Assembly: GCF_000485595.1 (NCBI RefSeq)
Contig: NW_014577172.1
Span: 87,272-108,676 of the forward strand
Direction: 5' to 3'
From: Priapulus caudatus
Taxonomy: Eukaryota > Priapulida > Priapulimorpha > Priapulimorphida > Priapulidae
DNA: 21,405 nucleotides
Shown here in pieces: positions 1-9,863 of the stretch. How positions within the stretch are numbered: the first letter of the stretch is position 1; each line of letters opens with the position of its first letter. The position numbers were made by a program, and so were the translations under genes. The notes beneath the pieces are model-generated. The model was not told the DNA's origin. It searched no databases and was given only the letters and a program-made list of their open reading frames with translations.

Positions 1-775
1 TAGGATGGTGATAGTAGAGCGCAGAGAGAGAAAGAGAGATGAGGAGAGATAATACGAAGACGAGCAGGAGACGAGAAGACGGAGAGAGAGCAGGGGGGAG
101 AGAGAGAGAGAGGATGAGAGATGAGTCGGAGAGCGAGATGGAGAGATCAGAGATAGTCTAGCATAGACTAGAGATGAGAAAGAGGAGAGAGAGACAGATA
201 GAGACCGATGCCTTCGGAGACGCGAGACGAGACCGACTAGAATAGATAGCATAGATAGAGGAAGAGAGAGAGGGAGGACAGAGAGAGATGATCGATCCCT
301 CACGCAGACGAGAGTGATAATAGAGTAGACCAGAGGAGAGAAGAGAGAGAGAGAAGAACGAGACTGACCCGACAGGAGAAATAGACGACGAGACGGATCA
401 GAGAGAAATGAGAGAGAGAAGAGAGGAAAGAGCAAGAGCCGAGAGAGAGAGGGAGCGAGACGAGAGAGACAGATGAGAGAGAGAGCTGAGCCAAGACGAG
501 AAGAAAGAGAGAAAGAGAGAGAAGAGAAGTGGATGGAGAGCACGAGGAGAGTGACGAAGAGACGAGAGGAGAAGAGAGAGAGAAAGAGAGAGAAAAAGAG
601 AGAGAGAGATGATAGAGATGACGACGAGAAGAGAGGAGATGTGAGCAGAGAGGACGAGCAGAGAGAGAGAGAGAGGAAGATTGAGAGAGAGAGATAAAGA
701 GAGAGAAAGAGAGAGGAAGTGAGAGAGCGGGGGAGAGGGAGAGTGAGAAGACGACAGCATGAAGAGGTAGGTGTT
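1..775. repeat. Degenerate (GA)n polypurine tract
   Basis: Almost pure purine with the AGAGAG period broken by frequent single-base changes. Open frames (RERERE or SLSLSL) are artefacts of the dinucleotide. No gene is seen. The irregularity suggests unpolished sequence. Confidence 0.9.
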
Positions 776-920
776 ATAGGGGCAGGTAGGTAGCTAGAAA
801 GACTGGATGAGAAAGTTATATAATATATATATATATATAGATAATATAATTATATGTAGAGAGACGGGAAGAATGAGGTGAGACGTCTGTGTGCGGAGAC
901 GAGGCGGAGTAGCTATAGTT

Positions 921-1370
921 ACGATTCCCTTCTAATCGTTCAGATCTCTCCTTTTCATCCTCCCTGAGCCTCTTGTCCCCTCCGCCCCGTACCTCTTCTG
1001 TTTCCACTTCTCCCTCTCCTTCCTTTCCTCGCTCTACTTCTAGCTATCCCCCCCCATCACTCTACTCCTACCCCTTCCCACGACTTCCCTGCCTCTCTAC
1101 ACCACACTCACACTCTCCCCGTTTCCTCCTCCCTTCCTCCCCCTCTTTCACTTTCCCCATCTCCTTCCCTTCGCGTCTACTCTACCCCTCTCTAATCCCT
1201 ACACCTATCCTGCTCTTTTTCGCTTCACTAAACCCTTGCTACCTTCTCCTCGACTTCTATCCCCGTTCTCACACCTCTCTTCTCCCTCCGAAACCCGTCC
1301 TCCCCTTTCCACTCGCATTCCATCTTCAGTCCTCGCCCTTTATCCCCCCACTCTCCAGCCGTCCGGTTTG
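921..1370. repeat. CT/CCT-rich polypyrimidine tract
   Basis: Strongly pyrimidine-biased (CCCTTCC, TCTCC), the strand-opposite of the purine tract before it. The 195-codon open frame across it is Pro/Ser low complexity, and I do not accept it as coding. A short (AT)n lies at 822-850. Confidence 0.75.
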
Positions 1371-2080
1371 CTTAAGATGGCCCGTATCTAATATTACACA
1401 GCCGCTGCACATCTACGCCGATGCTTCAAAGTCGCGATGGGCGTCTTATAGTTTTTTCTTCGTTAGTCAGGTATTGTGCATTCATCAGTCGACAGGTGTG
1501 GTCGCCCAGACACACATTGCGTGCTGGTCTCACGTCTACTGTCCTCAAACACCTGCCTAAAATTCAAGCTATTACTAGGGTGACGCGAATATAAGACTCA
1601 CCTTATCTGTTCAGTATTCGTGTCGCCGTGTCCACCTGCAAGCGGGTAATGTACAGTAATAGGCCACCTTCTAGTCTCATAGGTGTCTGCTGATGATTAC
1701 AACAGCACACGCTCGTACGTATATATGGTATCCTATCTTATATGTGTATACGTACATCACCGACGCGAGGTTAGTTCGTAGGACTGTACTGCTGTGAGGA
1801 GGTCACTTGTGTGTTGCTATTCGATGTTGTATAGTACCAGCTTTCGACGATACAAACCGCGAGCCGTAACCCAAAAGAGTGCAATACTATACCGAGGCAT
1901 AAACACCGATTTACATTCCTCGGATCTCTTAGGATTCCATCCAACGAAGATCCGCGCTGTTCCTTGCTGGAATAAAAAAGCTAGAAACCCCGAGAACAAG
2001 CTAGCCAAGGGCAAGTACAGCCGCAGGCGCCGGCGCCTTCGCATATCTCCCCTCATTTTACCCTGCGAGTCGCGCAGTTG
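1371..2080. other. Unique sequence, no gene recognised
   Basis: Mixed-composition DNA. A 96-codon + frame from 1794 is open but has no familiar motif, no splice context and an Arg-rich end that comes from a GC-rich patch. Confidence 0.5.
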
Positions 2081-2580
2081 TTGAGGCGGCGAATCTCTTC
2101 TCCTTCTCCGTCCTCCGTGTCCCCAACCCCTTCCCGCTTCTGCCTTGAGAGAGACTTCGCCCCCGCCCTTCACACTCGCAGCCCGCTCCTTCTGCCCCAC
2201 CCGCCGCCCGCCCCGACCCCCCTCCTTGCCTCACTGCACCGCGCCGTTCTCCCGCGCGTTCCGCTCGCCTCAAATCGAGGTCCTCATCCCCCCCACCCGC
2301 CGCCCGGCGGATCACATCCATCCTCCTGTCGACCTGCGACCGTTCACCCCAGCTCCCCCGCCATCTCCACCCCATGCCCAACTACCCCCTCCCATCTCCC
2401 CCCTGCCGTGCCCTCACCGGCGACCCCTCCCCCATACACGGCTACCCCGGCTCCCGTTCTATTGCCTGCCCGCACTTCCCTAGCCCCCGCGGCCTTTCAT
2501 CGCCTCCCCGCCCCGCGGCTCCGCCCCCCCCCCCTGCGTTCCTGCTTCTCCGCGTTCTGAGCTGCTTTCGCCACTAAGAA
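2081..2580. other. C-rich, GC-rich block
   Basis: CCCCGCCC-type sequence, pyrimidine-biased on the + strand, with several CpGs. Overlapping Pro/Ser/Arg-rich open frames on both strands are composition artefacts. A CpG-island promoter is possible, but no initiator or first exon is visible. Confidence 0.5.
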
Positions 2581-3120
2581 CAACGCCGCATCTGCACTGG
2601 CACTCTGATCTCTAGCATCCGAGTGTCAAATCGCGTGTTCTCCTCCGCGTAAGTCACTCTGCCACTCTTTTCGTTCACCTCAGCCGGCTTTCTATCCCTC
2701 AGAAGCCCCCTGTCGGCACCTCATACAAGACATCGACCATCAGCCAACCACACGTGACCGTCCTCACTAGCCACGCATATCATACCGGAACTAACTCTCC
2801 TCGCGTGTGTATCGTATACCACAGTTATGCATCAACTTACATATTATAAGCCTACTAGCCCGTGGTGATATGCCTATACATACGGCAGACACTCTATGAA
2901 CTTTACGGGGCATGCCCCTATACCTTACATACCCGCTTGCACACGCGCGACCAAGCGAAATAGCTGAACCAGAAGTGTGAGTCTTATCTATTCCGTCACT
3001 AGCCAACATACTTGAATTTTAGCCAGGTTTGCACGGACCCAGTAGACGTCGAGCAAGCGCACGACATGGCTGGTTCTGGGCGACCACCACCGGGCTGACT
3101 GGCCGACTGCAATCACATAC
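2581..3120. other. Unique sequence without recognised features
   Basis: Ordinary mixed sequence. Short antisense frames have no recognisable motif. It would be intron if the minus-strand exon at 3227-3121 is real. Confidence 0.4.
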
Positions 3121-3227
3121 ACGCGTAACGAAGAAAAAACTCTAAGATCTGGTGCTGTGCTCTCCTCATCTTCGTAGAGCGTCTCTGCCATCCGCCCATC
3201 TCGGGCGTAGATGTGCAGCGGGGCGTG
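3121..3227 (-). CDS. Possible BICDL exon preceding the 8821 exon in protein order
   Basis: Seen on the minus strand: the acceptor-like ACACCTATTAG is followed from 3227 by an open frame reading ...DGRMAETLYEDEESTAPDL, then RVFSSLR, to a donor region CGC|GTGTATGTG near 3123. Family knowledge: just before the part matched by exon 8821-9033, vertebrate BICDL1 reads RLSATLEENDLL, then a TVEEL...RV...L.R pattern. The spacing of TL-E-D/N, TA/TV, D/E-L and RV-L-R is similar. Inference: this would be the third exon of an inverted N-terminal half. The match is short and by eye. An alternative is an unrelated acidic peptide starting at the methionine. Confidence 0.3.
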
Positions 3228-3339
3228 CTAATAGGTGTGTATCCCCAAGATTAGGTTATGATGTAAAACTGCCATCTTAACCGCAACCCCTACTACACGC
3301 GATCTAGCTAATTGATGGGAGATACAGTCTTATAACTCT

Positions 3340-3704
3340 CTACTCCTCCTCTCGCTCTCTCTATATATCATCACTACTCCCTCATTGGCTTCTCCTAGCT
3401 CTCTATATATAATATCATTATATATATATATATCTATATATATATACTTTCTCATCAGTACTTCCTCTACCTACCTCACTGCCCCCCTATTACACCCTAC
3501 CTCTTCATCTATCTTGCTCTCGACGCGCAGTATCTTCTCCTCGTGTGCACCTCCTCCCGCCTGCTCTCAGCGTTCCATACATCTCTGGTTCTCTCTCTCT
3601 TTCCTCTCTCTCTCCTCTCTACGTCAGCTCTCCCATCTCCTCTCATCCCTCTCTCTCGATACATCTTCTCGTCTCCTCTCCTCCGTCTCTCTCTCTTTCT
3701 CTCT

Positions 3705-3736
<32 letters not shown>

Positions 3737-4420
3737 ACATCTCTCTCTCTCTCTCTCTCTTTCTCTCTTTCTCGTGCGTCCTCTCTCTGCGCTCTCTCAC
3801 TCTCTCGTTCTCCTCCTGAGTCTCTTTCTCTCCTCTCTCTGCTTTGCTCAACAGCTCAGTCTCTCTCTCTCTATACGTCTGCTCTGGAACTTCATACACC
3901 GTGTTCTACTCTCGTTCATACTCCTCTATTTCGTCCCATAACTCTCTCTCTTCTCTATCTCTCTTCTTATAGGCTTCATTCTTACATTAGCTCAACTTCT
4001 AGTACCTCCCTCCTATGCTGATATACTTCATCGTTCTCGATCTTCTACCTACTTTCTTGCGATCTCTCTCTCTCTCTCACTCTACACTCTAAATCTGATC
4101 TCGTCCTATCTAGACTCTCCCTCTCGACGACATCCGTCTCTACATCTCGTCGTCTCTCTCTACACAGGTGCTCTCCCGCTAAATTTCGAAATATTATCTT
4201 GATCCGTCAACTCAAAATCTGCGCTCTCCTCTGCACCTCACTCTCTCTCTCGATCCTCTCTCTCTCTCGTCTGAACACTCCCCGCTCATCTCTTCTGCTC
4301 CTCTCTCTCTCTCTCTCTTCCTCCTCTCTCTCTCATAACTTTCTCTCCTCTGCCTGTTCTCCTACGTGATCCAGTCCTCTAGCGCTCTTATCTTCTGCGA
4401 CGTAATAGTATCGACGCGTC
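3340..4420. repeat. CT-rich microsatellite block with (AT)n
   Basis: (TA)n at 3405-3447, then long interrupted (CT)n, purest at 3690-3770 and 4250-4335. The Ser/Leu-rich frames here are not genes. Confidence 0.9.
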
Positions 4421-4934
4421 TTGTATATGGCCCTAGTCGAGCGTGCTGTTATCACCCTGAGCACTACGCCTGCCTGTAGTTCCTTGTTCTAAGACCTCTG
4501 CCATCAACTAGCGCCCTCTGCGCCGCACCTGTCAGATGTCGGCACAAGCATATATCTGTATAGTTTGAGTGTAGTCTGCGGCTATTTGTGATAATAAAGT
4601 AAAAAGAAATTCTCATTTTCTAGTGCCAAATCAGCCAAACGTTCGGCCGTTAAGAACGATGTAATCACATCTTTATTGCAAGCTGAGAAATAACGAAGCA
4701 GCTTAATCCATTATGCTGATAAACTCAGCGGATCAATAATCGAAGACACTTAGGGGTCAACAATAAGGCCCCCCAAAACATATACAGGCTAAGACCTAAC
4801 AAACGGGTCGTAGAGAAGTTAAATCATCTTCTATATTAAATTGAGTGCAAGGTAATATAATCTTGTTCATATTGAATATGTTAATTAACTCTTTATATTA
4901 TATATTTTTATTTAGCAATGCCCCGCACTATCAC
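4421..4934. other. AT-rich unique sequence
   Basis: Nothing coding seen apart from the CTCF-like motif listed separately. The end is a TA-rich stretch leading to TTTTTATTTAG (acceptor-like on the + strand, ending 4916). Confidence 0.4.
4509..4524 (-). promoter_or_regulatory. CTCF-like motif
   Basis: The minus strand reads GGCGCAGAGGGCGCTA. The core CAGAGGGCGCT fits the bilaterian CTCF consensus YAGRGGGCGCT, while the upstream CCA part does not. Such cores also occur by chance or inside repeats. Confidence 0.25.
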
Positions 4935-5209
4935 CTGTACAATCTCGCCATCACCTCCTTCAGTTGACCAGCCAGCTCTCATTGTCTTCTCTGAGCCTCT
5001 GTTAATCGGAGGTTGCTCCACAGCGCTCCGCCTGAAAGAAACCGTCCGTCTGTCGCCTGCCGCTGATATGTCCCGAGCGTGGCGCCGTATTTCTCCCGCT
5101 CCCTTCTCGCACCTGTCTAACTCTGCTTGGCGTCTGATAAGACGAGCGCTCGCTAAACTGCCGCCACATTCTCCAGATTTTCCTCATCGGTTCAGCTCGC
5201 CTCGTGCTT
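4935..5209 (-). CDS. Probable BICDL coiled-coil exon, frameshifted
   Basis: Seen on the minus strand: a candidate acceptor GATGCTATAG (ends 5210) and donor TTGTACAG|GTGATA (exon end 4935). Between them lie coiled-coil-like pieces in different frames: AELDRCEKGAGEIRRHARDI, then QRLREDNES, then ELAGQLKEVMARLY running straight to the donor. Family knowledge: vertebrate BICDL1 has, after the CC1 box, a long coiled coil containing LSEQNQRLLDQLSRA, which LREDNE/ELAGQLKEV resembles. Inference: this is the next exon downstream of the one at 6700-6550, with indels breaking the frame. Against: all six frames are fairly open here, and a + strand reading of 112 codons (4918-5256) also exists, though that one has no donor and no recognisable product. 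Start border uncertain. Confidence 0.38.
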
Positions 5210-5256
5210 CTATAGCATCATCCCACCCCGCATATCAGAACCGTTGTACATCGTAG

Positions 5257-6180
5257 TACCCTTTCAAGCATAAAGTTTGATGCTTACTCAGATGTCGGAG
5301 TGTGCGTTGCTATGCTACATGACCCCTGCTATTGTACATGTATTATTTAAAGTCCAAATTTTTGATTAGCTAGACATATACGAAGTAACAATTCTCTACT
5401 TTCTAATTGCGAACCGGCTCGTCGCCCCTCTCTCTTCTCTCTCTCTTCTCTCTCTCGCTCATGTAACTCTACCATACTTGCATCCCTTTCTTCTCACGTC
5501 GCACCGCTACATATATGGCTGAGCCTGCATGTACTTTACTCTTTCCTTAATACATTCCTCTGATACATCTTAACTCACTTGATTCATTAACATCTCTAAA
5601 TACATAAAACTGCTGATACACGCAATGATCTCACTTACATACTAACGTCTTCTCTCTTCATATCTCATACATACGTACCTCCTCTCTCGCGTCTCCCATC
5701 TCTTTGTCGCTGCATTCATCATTTGGCTCTCTTAGTACAACACTCTTCATGCTCTGTCTCATACACATTATCTAATTGCCTGTCCACTTCATCTCCCTCG
5801 ATTATCTTTTACTCTATCCTCTTACTTTATTCTCTCCTAATTCTCGCTCCCCATTATATAGCATTATTATTAATATATATATATTACTTATATTATATAT
5901 ATTTATACTATATTATATATACGTCTCTCTCTTTTCGTATTCCAATTACTTCAGAGATTTCACAATGTCGACCTATACTCTACTTGAATGAAAACGCGCT
6001 AATCAAAGATAAAAGTGTTGCTCGCGTGCGAACCTAATGTGTATGCTGATAGGCTGATGACTTGCGACGTATAACCCTGGCCAGTTTATAAGATAGTCCA
6101 GCAAACAAGTGGTTTCGACGAGAAAACTAAAAGCAGAACGAGGGGTAAGAGAAAATAACGATAAATCTAGAGCATTTAAA
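5257..6180. other. AT-rich and CT-patchy sequence, no gene recognised
   Basis: Includes CT tracts at 5428-5460 and an AT-rich repeat at 5860-5925. Short open frames on both strands have no recognisable motif. Confidence 0.4.
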
Positions 6181-6194
6181 GAAGATAGATGCAG

Positions 6195-6480
6195 GATTAT
6201 AGCAATATAAGCAGATAAGAAGAGAGAGGGGTCTCTGAAGAACACGCTTAGAGAAGGCGGTGAGAACACGGCACACCGAGAGAGAGGGTGAACTGAGAGG
6301 GAGAGAAGACGAAGGGCGAGCAGCTAGCAGCGGCGACAGAGAGCTGCAGACCCAGGAGCAGCGATTTGTACGAAGACTGACAGTGATATTCGAGACGGAG
6401 GCAGAAGCATGTGAGAGACGAGAGAGAGAGAGAGAGAGGGAGAGGAGATGAGAGAGGCAGGCAAAGAGGAGAGAGCAGAG
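6195..6480. repeat. GA-rich tract
   Basis: Purine-rich, with pure (GA)n at 6420-6440. The acid/arginine-rich + strand frames reflect composition. Confidence 0.7.
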
Positions 6481-6549
6481 TGCAGAGGTGGAACGTAGTG
6501 AGACGACGTGACTTAATAAATGCAGATAATTTTGCAGCGCATCAATCAC

Positions 6550-6700
6550 CTCAACGGTTTCCTCACACTCTTCCGTATAACCCTCGCAAGCGCCATCTGT
6601 AGGCCTGATTCTCCTCCAGTAACATCTTCCCCAATTCAGCGCAGCAGGAGGTCCTTTCCTTGGCCAGCCAATCCTCAATGAGATCGCCATCCTTGTCTTC
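6550..6700 (-). CDS. BICDL1: Probable BICDL N-terminal exon with CC1 box, frameshifted
   Basis: Seen on the minus strand: the acceptor CTTATACAG is followed from 6700 by one open frame containing GDLIEDWLAKER, then AELGKMLLEENQAYR, with a stop soon after. In another frame GYTEECEETVE leads to a donor, GTTGAG|GTGATT, at 6550/6549. Family knowledge: BICD, BICDL, CDR2 and TRAK/HAP1 proteins carry near their N-terminus a KE-R-D-L-x-LAAELGK-LLE-N segment. This is the 'CC1 box' that binds the dynein light intermediate chain. Inference: the odd residues TSCC between KER and AELGK, and the later frame switch, are best explained by lost bases in this stretch; the sequence as given is not intact. The strand is opposite to the C-terminal exons of the same protein. 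CDR2 or TRAK relatives are alternatives for this fragment taken alone. Confidence 0.5.
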
Positions 6701-6781
6701 CTGTATAAGCAGCAGCCATCTTGTCTTCCCGTATTATAGCGCCTCCAGGCCCATCTTTTGTCTTCCCTATATACTGCAGCC
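6686..6781 (-). repeat. Three ~31-bp imperfect repeats at the acceptor of the CC1-box exon
   Basis: On the minus strand the segment TA-(C/T)-A/CG-GGAAGACAA-(A)GATGG occurs three times in a row. The third copy spans the acceptor TACAG|GAAGACAAGG at 6701/6700 of the minus-strand exon. The first two lie just upstream. Confidence 0.55.
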
Positions 6782-6859
6782 TGCCTCATCGACGCCAATA
6801 ATCTGCCACACGAGCTGACTTCGAACAGATTCGGCATGAAACTGTTCGTCCTTTTCTGT

Positions 6860-8400
6860 CGTCCACTGAGCTACGCAGACACTCCATAAATTCAATTCTC
6901 GAGTGTATGTATCGCTAAGGAATGATATTATTAGAGATTTATACATCTATAGATATAATCTACTTAGAAACTGCACACTAGGATGCTTGTAATTAGCGCT
7001 AGTACTATCCATTTATACGCTGACGGCTAGTGGCGGTATGAAAGTATGCAAGCATTGCCATCTCATCATCTTCCACGCACGGACAACGACAGTTTTTGCA
7101 ATAAATTTCCATCTCTTGCTCTCTACTCTCTTTTCGTGCACTTCTTACGTAACTTGCTCTTCTCTTTCTCTGCGGCATACTTGCTGCTCCTCGTCATGTC
7201 ATGCATACTCTACTTTCAATCTCGTCTCTATACACTTCATCTCTCTCTTTCTTGTGCTCTTCTAATCTTTCTTTTCTCGCTCAAATGTGCAACTTTCTTG
7301 TCCATCACTCTTGCATCTCCTCTCTTTCTACTCTTAGTCTTTCTCTTCTGCATTTTTTCTTCCCGTGCTGACTCTCTCTCTCTCTCTTTCTTCTCTCTCT
7401 CCCCTGTCACATGAAGTACGTCATGCATCCTTTGAGAAATTATATCCTTGTACACCGTAGGTTCCCGCCCACAGCCCCATCTCTCCTCTTGCTCTCTCTC
7501 GCGCTTTTCTCTCTCTCTCTCTCTCTTTAGCTCCTTACTTCCATCTTCTACATTACGTCTCAGTTCATCTCGTTGTGCTTATCATTGCTCCTATTTCGTG
7601 CAGTCGTGATTTTCTCTCTCCTCTCTCTATCTAGTACTATCTCTGCGTCGTACTCTCGTGCTTCTCCTCTCGCGGAACAGTGGTACGGGTATACTATACC
7701 TATATGATACTTATCGTACATGATAGTTTATACTATACACACATAGTCATAGCACATACCAGCCATGTATAAACCTTGAGAAGTGAAGGACAAATCACAC
7801 CGCGAGTATAATATTGGTCTGAAACTTGCCGCATTGTTTATCCGCAACGTCCTCTCTGCTCGAAAAACGAATTCGAATCAGTTACACCGCACACGCACGC
7901 GCCCTCCGTTCGCGTCGATAATACAAATATATGTCGCGGTCTTTACGTATGTGCATGTCCAAATATACACTCTGTTCCAAAGACTGGTAAGTGTTAAGCG
8001 TCATGCTGTGTGGCATGCACGCGCTGGCTCCGGGCCTGGAGGGCGATCAGAGCCGCACGCGGTGCGCGTCTTCTGTTCTCTTTTAATCTAAGTAGATGTG
8101 GCGAAGCGCGGGCCACGCGTCATGTCATGCACCAGTTGAGCTAGGCTAACGACAGCCGCTCTACTCAACGACAGCTTTGTCGTTCGGTTTCACGTATAAT
8201 TAGCTCCGGAGAACGCCTTCTCGTTTCGTAGACCACTGATGTAAGAGTCGCCAAACAATGCCGTTTCAAGTGTGCCGATCTAGCCACTCATAGAGTGCAC
8301 CGCACCACGCGCACGCCAGAGCACACACGCCCACAATGCACCCACAAACGCACATGCACGCAACAACGCAATAAATGCACGCACACACGCATTCACCCAT
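6860..8400. other. Gene-poor stretch with CT and CA tracts
   Basis: CT-rich at 7100-7660 (pure at 7375-7400 and 7505-7530), mixed sequence to about 8260, and CA/GCAC-rich at 8295-8400. A textbook donor-like CTG|GTAAGTG lies at 7986/7987, but the open frame before it is not recognisable. If the left block is inverted, one breakpoint should lie in or near this stretch. Confidence 0.45.
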
Positions 8401-8820
8401 GAGTGATGAGTATGGCAGTGTATGCGTGCGCGGACGCTTGTATATACGTCGCCCACTGACGTACGACAAGGGTTTGCTTTTAGCGTCAATTCTCACACAT
8501 AATACACGTCTATATATATAACATAATACACGTCGGAATTGTTCACACTGTCGCGATTACAGCTAGAAATAGAACCCAAAGAAAATATACCTTTTAAAAG
8601 CGCAAAATATCGTTCTAGCGCAACAAACACGCAGACGGAAATACACGTAAAGTAGAACGCAGGAAATGGAGCCACGAATGCAAAATTTAAAGAGCTGCAT
8701 GTGAGAGGAAATCTGGTTAAATACGATTATCCTTGACGTTATGCACGTGTAATTACCATTGACGTTATTATCAAACAGAAGATACAGCTAATAACAGATA
8801 GGAATTGATTCTACTTACAG

Positions 8821-9033
8821 TTGCAATCTCGGGACAGACAGCTAGAGGAGGTTTACGACAGCAACTCGCAACTACAGGAGCGTGTCAATAGTATGTTTCT
8901 GCAGTTGTCAACGAGCAGACTCGACAAGTGCCCTTCTCTGTACAGTGAGTTACAGTCCTCTCAACCTTCCTCGCAACCAGGCAAGCTTAAGCAGCAGACT
9001 ATGGCAGACGACAACAACATCGCGTTTGCACAG
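8821..9033 (+). CDS. BICDL1: BICDL1-like internal coding exon (central coiled coil)
   Basis: Seen: the acceptor CTACTTACAG ends at 8820. An open frame of exactly 71 codons follows (phase 0 in and out) and ends CACAG|GTATAT. It starts LQSRDRQLEEVYDSNSQLQE, a heptad-rich coiled coil, then has a Ser/Gln-rich stretch with CPSLYSELQSS and ends MADDNNIAFAQ. Family knowledge: vertebrate BICDL1 has a matching coiled coil, then a short SLLSEIEQS-type motif just before the LWEAY segment. Joining this exon to the one at 16828 gives ...MADDNNIAFAQ|LKQEVLEAY, collinear with that region and nearly the same length. BICDL proteins link dynein-dynactin to Rab6 secretory vesicles on microtubules. This exon lies in the scaffold between the N-terminal dynein-binding and C-terminal Rab-binding parts. 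Odd: its donor is repeated nine times by the 17-bp array that follows, and a noisy second copy of the exon lies at 12129. BICDL1 versus BICDL2 is not resolved. Confidence 0.85.
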
Positions 9034-9184
9034 GTATATAGATTGCACAGGTATATAAATTGCACAGGCATATAGATTGCACAGGTATATAAATTGCACA
9101 GGTATATAGATTGCACAGGTATATAAATTGCACAGGCATATAGATTGCACAGGTATATAAATTGCACAGGTATATAGATTGCAC
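9034..9184 (+). repeat. 17-bp minisatellite carrying repeated splice donors
   Basis: Unit GTATATAGATTGCACAG, 8.9 copies, beginning exactly at the first intron base after exon 8821-9033. The end of each unit (TTGCACAG) repeats the exon's last bases, so each border recreates GCACAG|GTATAT. Units alternate G/A at position 8, and units 3 and 7 start GC, not GT. Units 1-4 equal units 5-8, so a 68-bp block was duplicated. Confidence 0.95.
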
Positions 9185-9703
9185 GAAATGAGCAAGAGCG
9201 GCGAGAGAGCAGGCTGTATCAATAAAGGCGTAGGATGAAAGAGCATTGATCTGACAGCTTGCCATTGTCTCGTAGCGTGTATTCATACAATCGAATTCAA
9301 ACGGGTTCTGTGTTACATTTAACGTGACCGAATCTTTACCTCATAGGTAATTTTCGGTATTTCAACCTTCATTGCAAACAACCTTTATGCTGTATCTACC
9401 TTCTGCATGCTACCATCTCAATCGTTGATATCTTTCATAAGGCGGAAAACATCAAAAGATTTTAGTAAATTTTCCCAGAGGCCTCAGGTCTAAATAAGAA
9501 TATATTTTACAGTTATTAATCAATTCACTCAGGAAGTAATTTAAACATGGAAAGCGATTTTGCAATTATAATTAACTGCGTTAATCTCACCGCCGTAATT
9601 CCAATGTTTAATCGATAAGTAGCGAGAGAAAGCTGCGCACGTGCATGAACGTATGTAGTACAGTCAATACAACATACGCGTTTCTTTTATCTACAGTAAC
9701 CCT

Positions 9704-9705
<2 letters not shown>

Positions 9706-9763
<58 letters not shown>
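9706..9763 (+). repeat. (GT)29 microsatellite
   Basis: 58 bp of uninterrupted GT directly after CAGTAACCCTAA, the right edge of duplicated segment copy 1. Confidence 0.98.
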
Positions 9764-9764
<1 letters not shown>

Positions 9765-9812
9765 GCTAGCGGTAATGTCTCAACGTTATCTTTCAAACGC
9801 ATGAGTTTCAAG

Positions 9813-9863
9813 CGAGACTTCCACAAAACGCGCTATCGCAGATCGTACGAGAAATGCAAACAG
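9813..9863 (+). CDS. Weak candidate 51-nt exon
   Basis: Seen: ATGAGTTTCAAG (acceptor-like but pyrimidine-poor), 17 codons RDFHKTRYRRSYEKCKQ, and a good donor CAAACAG|GTATAT. Phase 0 on both sides fits between exons 8821 and 16828. It lies 50 bp after a (GT)29 tract. The strong acceptor nearby (CTACAG, ending 9696) would give an immediate in-frame TAA, so that border is not usable in phase 0. Low support. Confidence 0.15.

Larger units (their letters stand above)
8403..9704 (+). repeat. Duplicated segment, copy 1 (clean)
   Basis: This 1.3 kb stretch, holding the 8821 exon and both flanks, recurs in direct orientation at 11697-12944. Shared landmarks include GTATGGCAGTGTA at the left end, TTGTTCACACTGTCGCGATTA, GGCGGAAAACATCAAAAGAT, and CTACAGTAACCCT at the right end. 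After that last landmark copy 1 enters (GT)29 and copy 2 enters an AT-rich repeat. Both copies are preceded by CA/GCAC-rich sequence. Confidence 0.9.

Noticed and set aside
973-2577. Pro/Ser/Arg-rich frames in C-rich blocks
   Set aside because: Low complexity with overlapping open frames on both strands and no splice or start support.
3385-4021. Three overlapping Ser/Leu-rich frames
   Set aside because: Composition of (CT)n repeats.
4918-5256. 112-codon + strand open frame starting MPRTITC after an acceptor-like TTTTTATTTAG
   Set aside because: No recognisable motif and no donor. The minus strand of the same stretch carries coiled-coil-like peptides running to a proper donor, which explains the openness better.
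6817-6874. Pol III-like A box (GTAGCTCAGTGG) and B box (TGTTCGAAGTC) on the minus strand
   Set aside because: The spacing fits a tRNA-derived SINE, but no cloverleaf stems pair and no tail is visible. The A box also falls in a frame beginning MECLRSSVDD. Too weak to call.
7783-8091. 102-codon + frame crossing a strong donor-like CTG|GTAAGTG at 7986/7987
   Set aside because: The peptide is not coiled-coil and not recognisable, no convincing acceptor or start context was found, and the frame simply reads through the donor.
8090-8180. tRNA-like D-arm (TAGCTCAACTGG) on the minus strand
   Set aside because: No matching T-arm or acceptor stem downstream.
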